Assembly (NCBI RefSeq): GCF_002257565.1
Contig: NZ_CP022736.1
Span: 5,022,001 to 5,086,000 of the forward strand
Source of the DNA: Herbaspirillum sp. meg3
GTDB taxonomy: Bacteria > Pseudomonadota > Gammaproteobacteria > Burkholderiales > Burkholderiaceae_D
DNA length: 64,000 bases
Direction: 5' to 3'
Position 1 is the stretch's first letter; every line of letters starts with the position of its first letter. Below the pieces are notes generated by a model. The model was given only the letters and a program-made list of their open reading frames with translations, was not told the origin of the DNA and made no database searches. Positions 63,491 to 64,000 of this stretch are shown in pieces. The translations under genes and the position numbers were made by a program.

Positions 63491-64000
63491 TTAAGCTGCC
63501 AGAGTGGCTTGATCCACGCGGACGCCAGCGCCCATGGTGGACGACAGCGAAACCTTGCGCAGGTAAACACCCTTGCTGGTTGCTGGCTTGGCCTTGTTCA
63601 GCGCATCGATCAGCGCAACCAGATTGGACTTCAAATCTGCATCGCTGAACGACTTACGACCGATAGTGGCGTGAATAATGCCGGCCTTGTCGGTACGGTA
63701 TTGCACTTGACCAGCCTTGGCATTCTTGACCGCAGTAGCGACGTCAGGAGTAACCGTGCCAACCTTCGGGTTAGGCATCAGGCCACGTGGGCCCAGGATT
63801 TGACCCAAGGTACCGACGATACGCATTGTGTCAGGCGAAGCGATGACGATGTCGAAAGGCATGTTACCGGCTTTGACTTGCTCAGCCAGATCTTCCATAC
63901 CAACGACGTCTGCACCAGCTGCCTTGGCTTGCTCGGCCTTTTCGCCCGAAGCAAACACAGCCACGCGAACGGTCTTGCCTGTACCAGCCGGCAGAACCAC
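63491..64000 (-). CDS. rplA: 50S ribosomal protein L1 (partial, 5' end outside window)
   Basis: The visible 169 C-terminal residues start within VLPAGTGKTVRVAVFASGEKAEQAKAAGADVVG and include the L1 signatures FDIVIASPDTMRIVGTLGQILGPRGLMPNPKVGT. About 62 N-terminal residues lie beyond base 64000. L1 forms the mobile stalk at the E site and represses the rplK-rplA transcript. The adjacent rplK, nusG and secE genes are expected beyond the window. Confidence 0.97.
   Translation of the reverse strand: MVLPAGTGKTVRVAVFASGEKAEQAKAAGADVVGMEDLAEQVKAGNMPFDIVIASPDTMRIVGTLGQILGPRGLMPNPKVGTVTPDVATAVKNAKAGQVQYRTDKAGIIHATIGRKSFSDADLKSNLVALIDALNKAKPATSKGVYLRKVSLSSTMGAGVRVDQATLAA

Overview
The window is chromosomal core DNA from a betaproteobacterium, most likely of the order Burkholderiales and family Oxalobacteraceae (a Herbaspirillum-like genome). 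The evidence for this is the order gpmA-envC-ctpA, the rhodanese-grxC-secB-gpsA block, System II (ResB/ResC) cytochrome c maturation next to cytochrome c4, a contiguous rplA-rplJ-rplL-rpoB-rpoC...rpsL-rpsG-fusA-tuf-rpsJ-S10-spc-alpha ribosomal superlocus, and strong GC-biased codon use. The family assignment is inferred from gene content, not from an alignment. I saw no tRNA or rRNA gene, CRISPR array, transposase, integrase or phage gene.

Layout: (1) 1-3656, minus: gpmA, envC and the truncated carboxy-terminal protease gene form a glycolysis/cell-division unit. (2) 3769-6772, plus: rhodanese, grxC, secB, an SH3-like exported protein and gpsA. (3) 6931-13193, mostly minus: a small unknown protein, an msrQ without msrP, a YieH-like HAD phosphatase, ccsB(ResC), resB and cytochrome c4. 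(4) 13376-15486, plus: yihA and hemB. (5) 15730-19106, plus: a taurine/sulfonate-type ABC transporter translationally coupled to an Asp/Glu-type racemase. (6) 19380-24547: a catabolic cluster of solute-binding protein, alpha-ketoglutarate-semialdehyde-type dehydrogenase and iron-type alcohol dehydrogenase, divergent from a LysR regulator with a clear T-N11-A operator. (7) 24645-29558, minus: a 1-Cys peroxiredoxin, dsbD, cutA and a NodI/NodJ-type ABC exporter. (8) 29842-49035, minus: the alpha, spc, S10 and str ribosomal operons in one direction. (9) 49377-52828, minus: a Fur-controlled heme-uptake pair (TonB-dependent receptor plus an HmuS homologue with a lipoprotein signal) lying between rpoC and rpsL. 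(10) 53257-64000, minus: rpoC, rpoB, rplL, rplJ and the 3' part of rplA.

The most interesting material is regulatory and contextual. There is a strong promoter with a two-hairpin leader between rpsJ and rplC. Terminator-like hairpins sit inside the ribosomal superoperon (fusA/tuf, tuf/rpsJ, rpsQ/rplN, rpsK/rpsD, rpsD/rpoA). An HmuS-family protein carries a lipobox although this family is normally cytoplasmic. A racemase is fused by overlap to a sulfonate-type transporter. MsrQ appears without its catalytic partner. No wholly new multi-gene system is evident. All coordinates come from reading the sequence by eye, and no homology search or folding program was run.
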